Shown here: one piece after another, positions 7,791 to 15,867 of the stretch
How positions within the stretch are numbered: position 1 is the first letter of the stretch
Layout of the letters: the number at the start of each line of letters is the position of its first letter
Assembly (NCBI GenBank): GCA_014896455.1
Contig: JADBKJ010000014.1
Span: 1 to 39,575, forward strand
Length of the DNA stretch: 39,575 nt
Reading direction: 5' to 3'
Source: Thermoanaerobacter sp.
Lineage (GTDB): Bacteria; Bacillota; Thermoanaerobacteria; Thermoanaerobacterales; Thermoanaerobacteraceae
Translations under genes and position numbers: made by a program
The notes under the pieces: generated by a model
What the model saw: only the letters and a program-made list of their open reading frames with translations
Told to the model about the DNA's origin: nothing
The model's database searches: none

Positions 7791-8205
7791 AAAAGCAGAG
7801 CAAGACTTAAAAGCAGCAAAGATTCTTTTAGAATTTGATGATATGTATGATACGGTAGCTTTTCATTGCCAACAGGCAGCAGAGAAGTATTTAAAAGGCT
7901 ACTTAATATATCAAGGAACGTCTATTAGAAAAACACACGATTTGACTGTTTTATGTAAAATGTGTGCCGTGTATGATGAGGGCTTCATGAATTTTTTTGA
8001 TGATTGCAAATTTTTAACTGTTTTTTATAACGAGGTCAGATATCCATTATATGAAGTGAATGAAAAAATAACAAAAAATGAAGCAGAAAAGGCTTTTAGT
8101 GCGGCAAATAAAATTAAAGAATTTATTTTGGATCAAGTTAAATGCAAAAGGGGAAGACTTACCCGAAAGAGTAAATCTTCTCCTTTATTTTTTGTTCTCT
8201 TCTAG
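7756..8205 (+). CDS. HEPN-domain protein, partner of the MNT
   Basis: The protein has 149 residues from ATG 7756, preceded by AAAGGGG; the upstream part of the frame belongs to the MNT gene. The helical HEPN fold shows TVAFHCQQAAEKYLKGYL and the EVRYP motif (Arg95). No His follows that Arg within six residues, so the canonical Rx4-6H RNase motif is not obvious. The last ~19 residues (from about 131) are encoded by a terminator hairpin and run 21 bp into the end of the convergent murC gene. This basic tail may be a late, non-conserved extension. Confidence 0.8.
   Translation: MTEEKYYQEWFKKAEQDLKAAKILLEFDDMYDTVAFHCQQAAEKYLKGYLIYQGTSIRKTHDLTVLCKMCAVYDEGFMNFFDDCKFLTVFYNEVRYPLYEVNEKITKNEAEKAFSAANKIKEFILDQVKCKRGRLTRKSKSSPLFFVLF
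8147..8186. terminator. bidirectional terminator between the HEPN gene and murC
   Basis: A 15-bp stem with one wobble and one mismatch (AAAGGGGAAGACTTA pairing with TAAATCTTCTCCTTT) is followed by TATTTTTTTG on the + strand. It is A/T-rich on the other side, and it lies at the converging 3' ends. Confidence 0.75.
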
Positions 8206-9567
8206 AAATTTTTCTCCTACCTCGTATATGTTGCCAGCTCCTATTGTGAGGACTAAGTCACCTTCTTCTGTGTTTTCTTTTAGATATTCTACGATGGAGT
8301 CAAAATCCTTTATATAAAGGACGTCCTTTCCTCTTTTGAAGATCAAATCTACTAAATCTTTTGAAGATACTTCTCCTGTGTCTTTTTCTCTTGCGGCATA
8401 TATGTCAGTTATTATTATTTTGTCAGCAGCATCAAAAGATTCCGCAAAGTCAAAGAGCAAAGCTTTTGTCCTTGAATAGGTGTGGGGCTGGAATACGGCT
8501 ATTATCCTTTTGTGAGGATAATTTTTCGCGGTATCTAAAGTTGCGCGTATTTCTGCAGGGTGATGAGCGTAGTCATCTACAACTGTAACCCCTTTTACTA
8601 CTCCTTTGACTTCAAATCTTCTGTGGGTGCCTTTAAATTCTTTTATATATTCTTTAGCCTTTTCTGTGTCAACTCCTAGAAGGTAAGTTACAGCAAGAGA
8701 AGCGAGAGCATTGTATATATTGTGCTTGCCAGGGATGGAGAGCTTGAAATGTCTCATAAATTTTCCTCTGTAATAAACATTAAAACCTGCGCAGCCTTTT
8801 TCATCGTAAATTATGTCTTTTGCCTGCCAATCGCTTTCTTCGTTGATGCCGTATGTTACGATGTTTTTCTCCAAGCCTTTTATTACATGCATTGTATTTG
8901 CATCGTCTTTGCAGGCTACTACAAAGCCATCTGGAGGAACAAGGCTTGCAAATTGTCTGAAGGATTGCTTTATATTGTCAATGTTTTTGAAGTAGTCCAG
9001 GTGGTCTGAGTCTACGTTTAGTATCAAGGCTATGTAGGGATAAAATTTGAGGAAGCTATCTGTGTACTCACAGGCTTCTGTGACGAAATATTCGCTTTTT
9101 CCGACCCTCACATTTCCACCTATTACATCTATTTCTCCCCCAACCAAGACCGTTGGGTCATAGCCTGCTCTGTCAAGTATTACTGAAATGAGAGAGGTTG
9201 TGGTGGTTTTTCCATGGCTTCCTGCAACAGCAACACCAAATTTGTATTTTTTCATTATAAGGCCTAGAAGTGTAGCTCTGTCTATTATGGGAATTCCCAG
9301 TTCTCTTGCTTTTTGGTATTCTACATTGTCATCGTGTATTGCAGCTGTGTAGACTACCAAGTCGGACCCTATCACGCTTTCTGCCATGTGAGGGATGTTT
9401 ACCCTGGCACCTTCTTTTTTTAGCCTTTCAATCAAATGAGAGTTTCTTATGTCTGAGCCTGTTATTGTATGTCCTTCCTCTAGCAGTATATGGGCTAACC
9501 CGCTCATGCTTATACCGCCAATTCCAATAAAATGAATTCTTTTAAATCTTTCAAGATCTATTTCCAT
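8185..9567 (-). CDS. murC: UDP-N-acetylmuramate--L-alanine ligase
   Basis: This cytoplasmic enzyme of 460 residues adds L-alanine to UDP-MurNAc in peptidoglycan precursor synthesis. It shows the Rossmann start HFIGIGGISMSGLA, the ATP loop AGSHGKTTTTSLI (about 115-127), TEACEYTDSF, NVDSDHLDYF, KGTHRRFE and DDYAHHPAEI, all typical of MurC. The frame can be extended to a GTG at 9576, but that codon lies inside the ribosome site GAGAGGTG; ATG 9567 is the sensible start. It is transcribed away from purR and stands alone on its strand. Confidence 0.95.
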   Translation of the reverse strand: MEIDLERFKRIHFIGIGGISMSGLAHILLEEGHTITGSDIRNSHLIERLKKEGARVNIPHMAESVIGSDLVVYTAAIHDDNVEYQKARELGIPIIDRATLLGLIMKKYKFGVAVAGSHGKTTTTSLISVILDRAGYDPTVLVGGEIDVIGGNVRVGKSEYFVTEACEYTDSFLKFYPYIALILNVDSDHLDYFKNIDNIKQSFRQFASLVPPDGFVVACKDDANTMHVIKGLEKNIVTYGINEESDWQAKDIIYDEKGCAGFNVYYRGKFMRHFKLSIPGKHNIYNALASLAVTYLLGVDTEKAKEYIKEFKGTHRRFEVKGVVKGVTVVDDYAHHPAEIRATLDTAKNYPHKRIIAVFQPHTYSRTKALLFDFAESFDAADKIIITDIYAAREKDTGEVSSKDLVDLIFKRGKDVLYIKDFDSIVEYLKENTEEGDLVLTIGAGNIYEVGEKFLEENKK

Positions 9568-9671
9568 AAAATGCACCTCTCGTTTCTACTTCATATTATT
9601 GCCATCATATGGTTAGAATATGCTAAATGCCTTTTTGTTGTCACTGTTTTATAAAAAAATTATACCACATG

Positions 9672-9700
9672 TTGCAGAAAAGTGAACTTTTAAATATAAT
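9672..9700 (+). promoter_or_regulatory. promoter of purR
   Basis: TTGCAG (9672-9677) and TATAAT (9695-9700) are 17 bp apart. They lie 38 bp before the purR start and 105 bp beyond the start of the divergent murC. Confidence 0.7.
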
Positions 9701-9737
9701 TTTAGTATAAAAGTTTGTAGGTACGGAGGTTATTTTT

Positions 9738-10562
9738 ATGGATAAGTACAAACGGTATGAACGATTGGCAGCAATCGTTAAGATATTTAGTGAAAATCCT
9801 AATACACTAATAAATTTGGAGTATTTTATGAATTTTTTTGGTATAGCTAAATCTACTGCCTCGGAAGATATCGATATTTTAAAGAGTGTAATAGAAGAAT
9901 TTAATTTTGGTAAATTAATTACATTACCTGGAGCTGGTGGTGGAGTAAAATACATTCCCATAGCTAATATTAAAAGTTATTTGCCCTTTGTACAAGAAAT
10001 AAAGGAAAAATTAAAGGACCCGTCGAGAATAATTCCCGGAGGTTTTGTGTATACTGCCGATTTGATTTATTCTCCCAATATTGTAACAAAAATTGGTGAA
10101 ATTTTAGTGTTTCCTTTTTTGGATAAAAATGTTGATGCGATTGTAACTGTGGAGACAAAGGGTATACCTATTGCCTTAATGTGCGCAAGGACGCTTAACG
10201 TTCCACTAGTAATAATCAGAAAAGATAGCAGAGTTACAGAAGGCTCTTTTGTTTCTATTAATTATATTTCTGGGTCTCAAAAACACATACGTTCTATGTC
10301 TTTGGCTAGGAGGTCTTTGCAAAAAGGTTCTAGAGTATTGTTGATAGATGACTTTATGAAAGCAGGCGGAACGATTAGAGGTATGATGGAACTTATGGAG
10401 GAATTTGATGCTGATGTAGTTGGTGCAGGAGTTATGATTTCGACGGAAAAACCGGAGAATAAGCTGGTGGATAATTACATTTCGGTTTTTGTGTTAAAAA
10501 ATATGGAGGAGGAGAAAAATATAATTGACATTGAAATAAGCGACTGGATATTGAAAGGTTAA
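9738..10562 (+). CDS. purR: PurR, PRPP-responsive purine repressor
   Basis: The protein has 274 residues. An N-terminal winged helix (about 1-73: KRYERLAAIVKIFSENP, GIAKSTASEDIDILK) is joined to a phosphoribosyltransferase-like domain whose PRPP motif reads VLLIDDFMKAGGT (about 200-212). In Bacillus it represses purine genes when PRPP is low. The GGAGGT site precedes ATG 9738. It sits ahead of spoVG-glmU-prs as in Bacillus, but without the intervening ridA/yabJ. No PurBox was recognised in its own upstream region. Confidence 0.92.
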   Translation: MDKYKRYERLAAIVKIFSENPNTLINLEYFMNFFGIAKSTASEDIDILKSVIEEFNFGKLITLPGAGGGVKYIPIANIKSYLPFVQEIKEKLKDPSRIIPGGFVYTADLIYSPNIVTKIGEILVFPFLDKNVDAIVTVETKGIPIALMCARTLNVPLVIIRKDSRVTEGSFVSINYISGSQKHIRSMSLARRSLQKGSRVLLIDDFMKAGGTIRGMMELMEEFDADVVGAGVMISTEKPENKLVDNYISVFVLKNMEEEKNIIDIEISDWILKG

Positions 10563-10612
10563 AGAGAGTAAAAAATTTTTTTAAAAATTTTTCGGAATTT
10601 TTGTTTTTCCTG

Positions 10613-10641
10613 AAGGAAATTTTGATTTTATGGCGAATATT
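10613..10641 (+). promoter_or_regulatory. candidate sigma-H promoter of spoVG
   Basis: AGGAAAT (10614-10620), 14 bp, then GAAT (10635-10638) has the same layout as the sigma-H promoter of B. subtilis spoVG (AGGATTT-N14-GAAT). It lies about 70 bp before the spoVG start. Confidence 0.55.
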
Positions 10642-10707
10642 TATTAGTGTAAGAGCAGTTCCACAAATGCAAACTTTGGGTTAAGCTTCAGGAAGGTGGT
10701 GAGCTTT

Positions 10708-10986
10708 ATGGAGATTACAGACGTAAGGGTGAGAAAAATTAATGAAGAAGGCAAAATGAAGGCTGTAGTTTCTGTAACCTTTGACAATGAGTTTGTGGTT
10801 CACGATATAAAGGTTATAGAGGGCCAAAATGGATTGTTCATTGCTATGCCAAGTCGAAAGACTCCCGAAGGGGAGTTTAAAGATATTGCTCACCCTATAA
10901 ATTCAGACACAAGAAATAGATTACAAAGCGCTATTTTAAAAGAATATGAAAAAGCAAAAGAACAAGAAGCTGCACATAAGGAATAA
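10708..10986 (+). CDS. spoVG: SpoVG, RNA/DNA-binding septation and sporulation regulator
   Basis: The 92-residue protein matches SpoVG over its length: [56 protein letters not shown] basic/acidic C-terminal helix follows. An in-frame GTG at 10696 is part of the ribosome site AAGGTGGTGA, and the ATG at 10708 gives the conserved start. SpoVG affects asymmetric septation and many post-transcriptional processes through nucleic-acid binding. It is followed by a terminator and then glmU. Confidence 0.96.
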   Translation: MEITDVRVRKINEEGKMKAVVSVTFDNEFVVHDIKVIEGQNGLFIAMPSRKTPEGEFKDIAHPINSDTRNRLQSAILKEYEKAKEQEAAHKE

Positions 10987-11014
10987 AAAGGAGCTGGTCT
11001 CCTTTTTATTTTTT
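10986..11014 (+). terminator. terminator after spoVG
   Basis: AAAAGGAG-CTGGT-CTCCTTTT forms an 8-bp stem with a 5-base loop, followed by TTATTTTTTT. Confidence 0.9.
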
Positions 11015-11016
11015 TG

Positions 11017-11045
11017 TTGAACTTTATTGCAATTATAGTTAAAAT
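11017..11045 (+). promoter_or_regulatory. promoter of glmU-prs
   Basis: TTGAAC (11017-11022) and TAAAAT (11040-11045) are 17 bp apart, immediately after the spoVG terminator and 46 bp before glmU. Confidence 0.55.
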
Positions 11046-11090
11046 AGTATAGGGCATGAAAATTAAATTTAGTATAGAGGGTGTGGAAAA

Positions 11091-12464
11091 TTGAAAGAGC
11101 TAGTGACGCTTATTTTAGCAGCGGGGCTTGGGAAAAGGATGAGATCTAAGCATCCAAAGGTGGTTCATAAAGTCTGTGGTAAAACGATGATAGAATGGGT
11201 AGTAGATGCGGTAGAAGAGATAGGCAGTAAAGAAGTAATTGTAGTAGTCGGCTACAAAGCAGAAGAGGTAAAGGAAGTTTTAAAAGAAAGAGTCAAGTAT
11301 GCTTATCAAGAAGTGCAGTTAGGCACAGGTCATGCTGTGATGATGGCAGAAGATTTACTCCCTGAGGAAGGCAATGTGCTGATTTTGACAGGAGATACAC
11401 CTCTTATTACCTCCAATACCTTAAAAGAATTAATAAATTTTCATATTAAAGAGCGCAACAGTCTTACAATTTTGTCTTCAGTATTAGAGGACCCTACAGG
11501 TTATGGGAGGATAATAAGGGATGGAAGTGGAAACGTTATAAAGATTGTGGAAGATAAAGATGCATCAGAAGAAGAAAAAAGCATCCATGAGATAAATTCT
11601 GCCATGTACGTTATGGATATAGCCAAACTAAAAAAAGCGCTAAGAATGATAACAAATAATAACGCACAGGGTGAATATTATCTGACGGATGCTGTGGAAA
11701 TTATAAGAGATATGGATGGAAAAATTGGCGCTTTTACTGTACCTTCAGAGGAAATAACGGGAGTAAATTCAAGGGTGCAGCTTTTTGAAGTAGAGAAAAT
11801 AATGAGAAAGCGGATTAATTATCGTCATATGGAAAATGGGGTAACAATAGTGGACCCTGATACCACTTATATAGGAGCCGAAGTGGAGATTGGAGCTGAT
11901 ACTGTAATATTGCCTGGTTGTGTTATAGAAGGGAAAACGAAAATAGGAAGTGATTGTGAGATAGGGCCTAATTGTAGGATTGTAGATTCGAAAATCGGAG
12001 ATGGATGTAGTGTCACGTATTCGGTAATACTCTCTTCAAAAATAGAAAATAATGTTAAGATAGGGCCTTTTGCCCACATAAGGCCAGAAACTGTGATACA
12101 GAGTAATGTCAAAATAGGGGACTTTGTGGAGATAAAGAAGTCAATAATTGATGAAGGAAGTAAAGTTCCTCATCTTACGTATGTGGGAGACGCGGAAGTT
12201 GGTAAAAATGTCAATATGGGATGTGGCTCTATTACAGTTAATTATGATGGTAAACGAAAATACAAGACAGTGATAGGAGATAATGTTTTCGTGGGGTGTA
12301 ATGTAAATCTTGTAGCGCCAGTAAAGATTGGGAATAATGCTTATATTGCTGCTGGTTCAACTATAACAGAGGATGTTCCTGAAGGAGCACTTGCCATAGC
12401 TAGAGGTAGGCAAACTAATAAAGAGGGCTGGGTACAGGAAAGAATAAAAAAAGGGAGGCTTTAA
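11091..12464 (+). CDS. glmU: bifunctional GlcNAc-1-P uridyltransferase / GlcN-1-P acetyltransferase
   Basis: This enzyme of 457 residues makes UDP-GlcNAc for peptidoglycan. The N-terminal pyrophosphorylase domain (about 1-230) starts LILAAGLGKRMRSKHPKVVHKV and carries LTGDTPL and GYGRI. The C-terminal left-handed beta-helix (about 250-450) has hexapeptide repeats such as IGADTVILPG and IGPFAHIRPE, plus HLTYVGDAEVG and NYDGKRKYKT of the acetyltransferase site. Translation starts at TTG 11091 behind AGAGGGTGTGG. It is followed after 5 bp by prs. Confidence 0.96.
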   Translation: MKELVTLILAAGLGKRMRSKHPKVVHKVCGKTMIEWVVDAVEEIGSKEVIVVVGYKAEEVKEVLKERVKYAYQEVQLGTGHAVMMAEDLLPEEGNVLILTGDTPLITSNTLKELINFHIKERNSLTILSSVLEDPTGYGRIIRDGSGNVIKIVEDKDASEEEKSIHEINSAMYVMDIAKLKKALRMITNNNAQGEYYLTDAVEIIRDMDGKIGAFTVPSEEITGVNSRVQLFEVEKIMRKRINYRHMENGVTIVDPDTTYIGAEVEIGADTVILPGCVIEGKTKIGSDCEIGPNCRIVDSKIGDGCSVTYSVILSSKIENNVKIGPFAHIRPETVIQSNVKIGDFVEIKKSIIDEGSKVPHLTYVGDAEVGKNVNMGCGSITVNYDGKRKYKTVIGDNVFVGCNVNLVAPVKIGNNAYIAAGSTITEDVPEGALAIARGRQTNKEGWVQERIKKGRL

Positions 12465-12469
12465 ATTAA

Positions 12470-13420
12470 ATGGCGAGATATACTAATTCTCTAAAAATTT
12501 TTTCAGGAAATTCAAATCCTAAGTTAGCCAGTGAAATAGCAGAGCATCTTGGACTCAAGCTTTGCGATTCAGAAGTAGGGACTTTTAGTGATGGTGAGAT
12601 TAGTGTAAGGATTGGAGAAAGCGTAAGAGGTGCAAGCGTTTTTGTAATACAGTCAACTTGTGCACCTGTTAACAACAACTTAATGGAATTATTGATAATG
12701 ATTGATGCCTTTAAAAGGGCATCTGCAGCTGAAATCAATGCAGTTATACCTTATTATGGTTACGCAAGACAAGACAGAAAAGCAAAGGCGAGGGACCCAA
12801 TTACTGCAAAGCTTGTAGCTGACCTCATAACTGCAGCAGGAGCTCATAGAGTTGTTACTATGGACCTACATGCTCCTCAAATACAAGGTTATTTTAATAT
12901 TCCTGTTGACCATTTGTTAGGAGGACCTATTCTTGCGAAATATTTTATTGACAAAGAATTGGAAGATGATGTAGTAGTTGTTTCACCTGACCATGGTAGT
13001 GTGACAAGGGCGAGGTATTTTGCAGAAAAATTGAATGCTCCTCTTGCTATTATTGACAAAAGAAGGCCAAAGGCTAATGTAGCAGAGATAATGAATATAA
13101 TAGGTGATGTAAGAGGGAAAAAGGCAATTTTGGTAGATGACCTTATTGATACCGCTGGTACTTTAGTACAAGGAGCGGAGGCTTTAATTGACAGTGGTGC
13201 TACTGAAGTTTATGCTTGTGCGACCCATGGGGTGCTGTCAGGCCCTGCGATTGAAAGGCTAAAGGGGTCACCAATAAAAGAATTGGTTATAACCGATACA
13301 ATCCCTCTTCCGGAAGAGAAAAAAATTGACAAAATTAAAGTTCGGTCTGTGGCTCCTTTATTTGCAGAAGCAATTTTGAGAATCCACGAAGGCATGTCTG
13401 TTAGTAAATTGTTTGTGTAG
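12470..13420 (+). CDS. prs: ribose-phosphate pyrophosphokinase (PRPP synthetase)
   Basis: The enzyme has 316 residues and makes PRPP from ribose-5-phosphate and ATP, the signal sensed by PurR. Motifs are [39 protein letters not shown] and the PRPP loop [10 protein letters not shown]. Its ribosome site AAGGGAGG lies inside the 3' end of glmU, so the two are coupled. That AAGGGAGG matches eight bases of the CCTCCCTT linker of the candidate small RNA at about 15.7 kb. Confidence 0.97.
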   Translation: MARYTNSLKIFSGNSNPKLASEIAEHLGLKLCDSEVGTFSDGEISVRIGESVRGASVFVIQSTCAPVNNNLMELLIMIDAFKRASAAEINAVIPYYGYARQDRKAKARDPITAKLVADLITAAGAHRVVTMDLHAPQIQGYFNIPVDHLLGGPILAKYFIDKELEDDVVVVSPDHGSVTRARYFAEKLNAPLAIIDKRRPKANVAEIMNIIGDVRGKKAILVDDLIDTAGTLVQGAEALIDSGATEVYACATHGVLSGPAIERLKGSPIKELVITDTIPLPEEKKIDKIKVRSVAPLFAEAILRIHEGMSVSKLFV

Positions 13421-13442
13421 GCACTTTATGTGCCTTTTTTAT
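13419..13442 (+). terminator. terminator after prs
   Basis: AGGCAC-TTTAT-GTGCCT followed by TTTTT, overlapping the prs stop codon. Confidence 0.9.
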
Positions 13443-13503
13443 ATTTTGTTTTAAATTTTATGATATAATTTAAACAAGGAAACTTGAAGTAGAGGGTGGT
13501 TTT

Positions 13504-14187
13504 GTGGGATGGAATGAAAAAATTTATGTGGTGGATGATGATAAAAATATATGTGAAATAGTTTCTTTGTACCTTGAAAAAGAAGGTTTTGATGTAGAGC
13601 AGATATACGATGGGCAAAGCGCACTAAAAAAAATACAAGAAAAGCCACCAAAGCTCGTCATACTTGACATAATGTTACCAGGAATGGATGGTATAACTCT
13701 TTGCAGAGAAGTCAGAAAATTCTCAAAAGTGCCTATAATAATGCTTACCGCAAAAGGGGATACACTTGATAAGGTATTGGCTCTAGAGATTGGCGCTGAT
13801 GACTACATCGTAAAGCCCTTTGACGGGAAAGAATTAGTAGCAAGAGTTAAAGCGGTTTTAAGAAGATATGAACAGGAAAGTGATGAAAAACAGGCTGTTT
13901 CTTATCCAGACCTTTATGTAAGTTTGAGCGAATATAAAGTTGTCTATAAAGGGCAAAATGTGGATTTAACTCCCAAAGAGTTAGAACTTTTATATTTTTT
14001 ATGCACACATCCCAATAGGGTTTTCACGAGAGATCAGCTATTAGAAAATGTATGGGGTTATGATTATATGGGAGATAGTCGTACAGTAGATGTTCATATA
14101 AAGCGGCTTAGAGAAAAAATGGGAGATGGTCCTAATTGGAAACTTACCACCGTATGGGGTGTAGGCTATAAATTTGAGGTGAACTAA
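13504..14187 (+). CDS. OmpR/PhoB-family response regulator
   Basis: The regulator has 227 residues. Its receiver domain (about 5-118) has the acidic pocket VVDDD, the phospho-acceptor Asp55 in LVILDIMLPGMDG, and the Thr/Lys switch residues in IMLTAK and YIVKPF. The winged-helix output domain (about 130-225) ends with RTVDVHIKRLREKMG and VWGVGYKFE. It starts at GTG 13504 behind AGAGGGTGG; an extended -10 (TGATATAAT, 13461-13469) lies upstream. It is coupled to the kinase two bases downstream. WalR/PhoP-type half-sites ahead of the next two transcription units suggest its targets. Confidence 0.92.
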   Translation: MGWNEKIYVVDDDKNICEIVSLYLEKEGFDVEQIYDGQSALKKIQEKPPKLVILDIMLPGMDGITLCREVRKFSKVPIIMLTAKGDTLDKVLALEIGADDYIVKPFDGKELVARVKAVLRRYEQESDEKQAVSYPDLYVSLSEYKVVYKGQNVDLTPKELELLYFLCTHPNRVFTRDQLLENVWGYDYMGDSRTVDVHIKRLREKMGDGPNWKLTTVWGVGYKFEVN

Positions 14188-14189
14188 AT

Positions 14190-15602
14190 TTGAGCAAAAA
14201 TAGACTCTTTAAAAAACTTTTTATAAGCAATATAATTATCATTCTTATTACTTTGTCTATCCTTTCAGGGATGTTTTATCTGATGTTTCAAAACTATTAT
14301 TTTGCCGATAAAGAAAAAATAATGTTGGAAGAGGCTCAAGAAATAAATGCAATTTTAAATGAATTTGCAGTAGGTGACATAAACATAGATAAATGGAATC
14401 AAGAATTAAATGTTGTTACTAGGTTGATAAATGCCACTGTATGGATTGTCGATAAAGAAGGGCTAATTTACAGTCAATCACAGCGGCAAGGCAAAGCGTG
14501 GACAGGAGTTAGCCTCAGTAAAGAAGAAATAAAAAGCATTTTAGATGGACAATCTGTTGTAAAAAAAGGATATTTTGGTGGTAAATTTAATCAACCTGTT
14601 TTGACAGTAGGAGTGCCTCTTGTTATAAATGGCCGTATTGAAGGGGCTATATTTATGCATGCACCCTTGACAGAAATGAATAAAACCATTATAAACATTT
14701 TTATTTTAATGCTTTTATCTGGAGGAGTAGCTCTTATAATAGGTTTTGTGCTCATTTCTTTTACTTCCAGTAAAATATCTCAACCTCTTAAAGAAATGAG
14801 CTTAGCTGTTCAACAAGTAGCAAAGGGGAATTTTTCAGCAAGGGTGCAACATAAAGAAGAAGATGAAATAGGGGATTTAGCTAAATCCTTTAATGTTATG
14901 GCAAAAGAATTAGAACAATTAGAAGATATGAGAAAAGATTTTGTGGCAAATGTTTCCCATGAATTGAGGTCTCCATTGACCTCTATACAAGGATATATAG
15001 ATGGTATATTAGATGGTACTATTCCAAAGGAAAAAGCTTGCGATTATCTTAAAATAGTGCAAAAAGAAACAAGGAGGATGTCTCGACTCATAAATGATTT
15101 CCTTGAAATGACTAAACTTGAGTCAGGGCAGTTCCCACTTAATAAGACTGAATTTGATATAAATGAACTTATAAGACTGGCCGTTATAAAGTTTGAAAAA
15201 AGGATAGTGGAAAAAGATCTAACTGTTAAAGTCGATTTTGAAGAAGACAAAAGAATAGTTATAGCTGATAAAGATAAGATAGAACAAGTTTTGACAAATC
15301 TTATAGACAATGCAATAAAATTTTCTAAAGAAAAGGGTATAATTCATATTTTTACTGAAATAAAAGATGAAAAGGCATTTATTACTATAAAAGATAATGG
15401 AATAGGTATTTCTCTTGAAGACCAAGAGCATATATGGGATAGATTTTACAAAGCGGACAAATCGAGAGGGAAAGATGGAGCAGGCCTTGGACTTTATATA
15501 GTAAAGCGTATTATAAATGCTCATAACGAGGAGATATGGGTAGAAAGTGAACTCGGTAAAGGTACAGCATTTACTTTTACTTTACCGGTGAAAAAATTTT
15601 AA
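14190..15602 (+). CDS. membrane sensor histidine kinase
   Basis: The kinase has 470 residues from TTG 14190, with GAGGTGA eight bases upstream inside the response-regulator end. Order of parts: transmembrane segment about 12-32; extracytoplasmic sensor domain about 33-165; second transmembrane segment about 165-190; HAMP about 191-243; HisKA with the phospho-His in NVSHELRSPLTSIQG (His257); HATPase with NLIDNAIKFS, DNGIGI and GAGLGLYIVKRI. There is no PAS domain, unlike WalK, so a CssS/PhoR-like envelope sensor is more likely. The link to htrA supports an envelope-stress role. Confidence 0.92.
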   Translation: MSKNRLFKKLFISNIIIILITLSILSGMFYLMFQNYYFADKEKIMLEEAQEINAILNEFAVGDINIDKWNQELNVVTRLINATVWIVDKEGLIYSQSQRQGKAWTGVSLSKEEIKSILDGQSVVKKGYFGGKFNQPVLTVGVPLVINGRIEGAIFMHAPLTEMNKTIINIFILMLLSGGVALIIGFVLISFTSSKISQPLKEMSLAVQQVAKGNFSARVQHKEEDEIGDLAKSFNVMAKELEQLEDMRKDFVANVSHELRSPLTSIQGYIDGILDGTIPKEKACDYLKIVQKETRRMSRLINDFLEMTKLESGQFPLNKTEFDINELIRLAVIKFEKRIVEKDLTVKVDFEEDKRIVIADKDKIEQVLTNLIDNAIKFSKEKGIIHIFTEIKDEKAFITIKDNGIGISLEDQEHIWDRFYKADKSRGKDGAGLGLYIVKRIINAHNEEIWVESELGKGTAFTFTLPVKKF

Positions 15603-15619
15603 AAAATCACAATAAAATA

Positions 15620-15662
15620 TTTACACTTTGTTAACACTTTATTCATAAATAAAGGATATAAT
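15620..15662 (+). promoter_or_regulatory. promoter with three 11-bp-spaced activator half-sites (small-RNA promoter)
   Basis: TTTACA (15620-15625), TTAACA (15631-15636) and TTCATA (15642-15647) are each separated by 5 bp. After 9 bp comes TATAAT (15657-15662). No good -35 box exists; the half-sites occupy that region. The first two in reverse complement read TGTTAA-N5-TGTAAA, an exact WalR-type box; PhoP boxes are of the same type. The same layout recurs ahead of htrA. Confidence 0.65.
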
Positions 15663-15668
15663 AATACT

Positions 15669-15745
15669 TGAGAGCGGCAAATGCCTCTCCTTGACCTCCC
15701 TTATCATAGCGGTCCAAGTGAATACTTGGGCCGCACATTTATTTA
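15669..15745 (+). ncRNA. candidate regulatory small RNA between the kinase gene and htrA
   Basis: Starting about 7 nt after the upstream TATAAT, the sequence has a small hairpin (GAGA/TCTC and GGC/GCC, 15670-15689). A single-stranded linker with TTGACCTCCCTT follows (15691-15702), then an 11-bp hairpin (15709-15734, loop GAAT) followed by a broken T-rich tract resembling a weak terminator. No open frame with a ribosome site is present. The linker is complementary to Shine-Dalgarno sequences, as in C-rich sRNAs of other firmicutes. It could instead be a long htrA leader. The call is by inspection only. Confidence 0.45.
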
Positions 15746-15790
15746 TAAAAAATAGTGCCAAAAATTTTTTAATAAAAACTACTTAAAATC

Positions 15791-15833
15791 TTTACATCAT
15801 GTTCATAGTTTGTTAATAAAAAGGGGTTATAAT
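15791..15833 (+). promoter_or_regulatory. promoter of htrA with three 11-bp-spaced half-sites
   Basis: TTTACA (15791-15796), TTCATA (15802-15807) and TTAATA (15813-15818) are each separated by 5 bp. Then 9 bp and TATAAT (15828-15833) follow. The geometry is identical to the promoter at 15620, which implies one activator, most simply the adjacent OmpR-family regulator. Confidence 0.65.
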
Positions 15834-15867
15834 TAAATGCAAGAAAAAATAAAAGGAGTGAGTGATT

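Noticed and set aside
10571..10600. Terminator after purR
   Set aside because: Only A/T-run self-complementarity is present (AAAAATTTTT repeats) with no G/C stem; too weak to call.
15691..15734. Riboswitch or T-box leader for htrA
   Set aside because: No T-box sequence or familiar aptamer core was recognised. The separate promoter and terminator-like hairpin fit a small RNA better.
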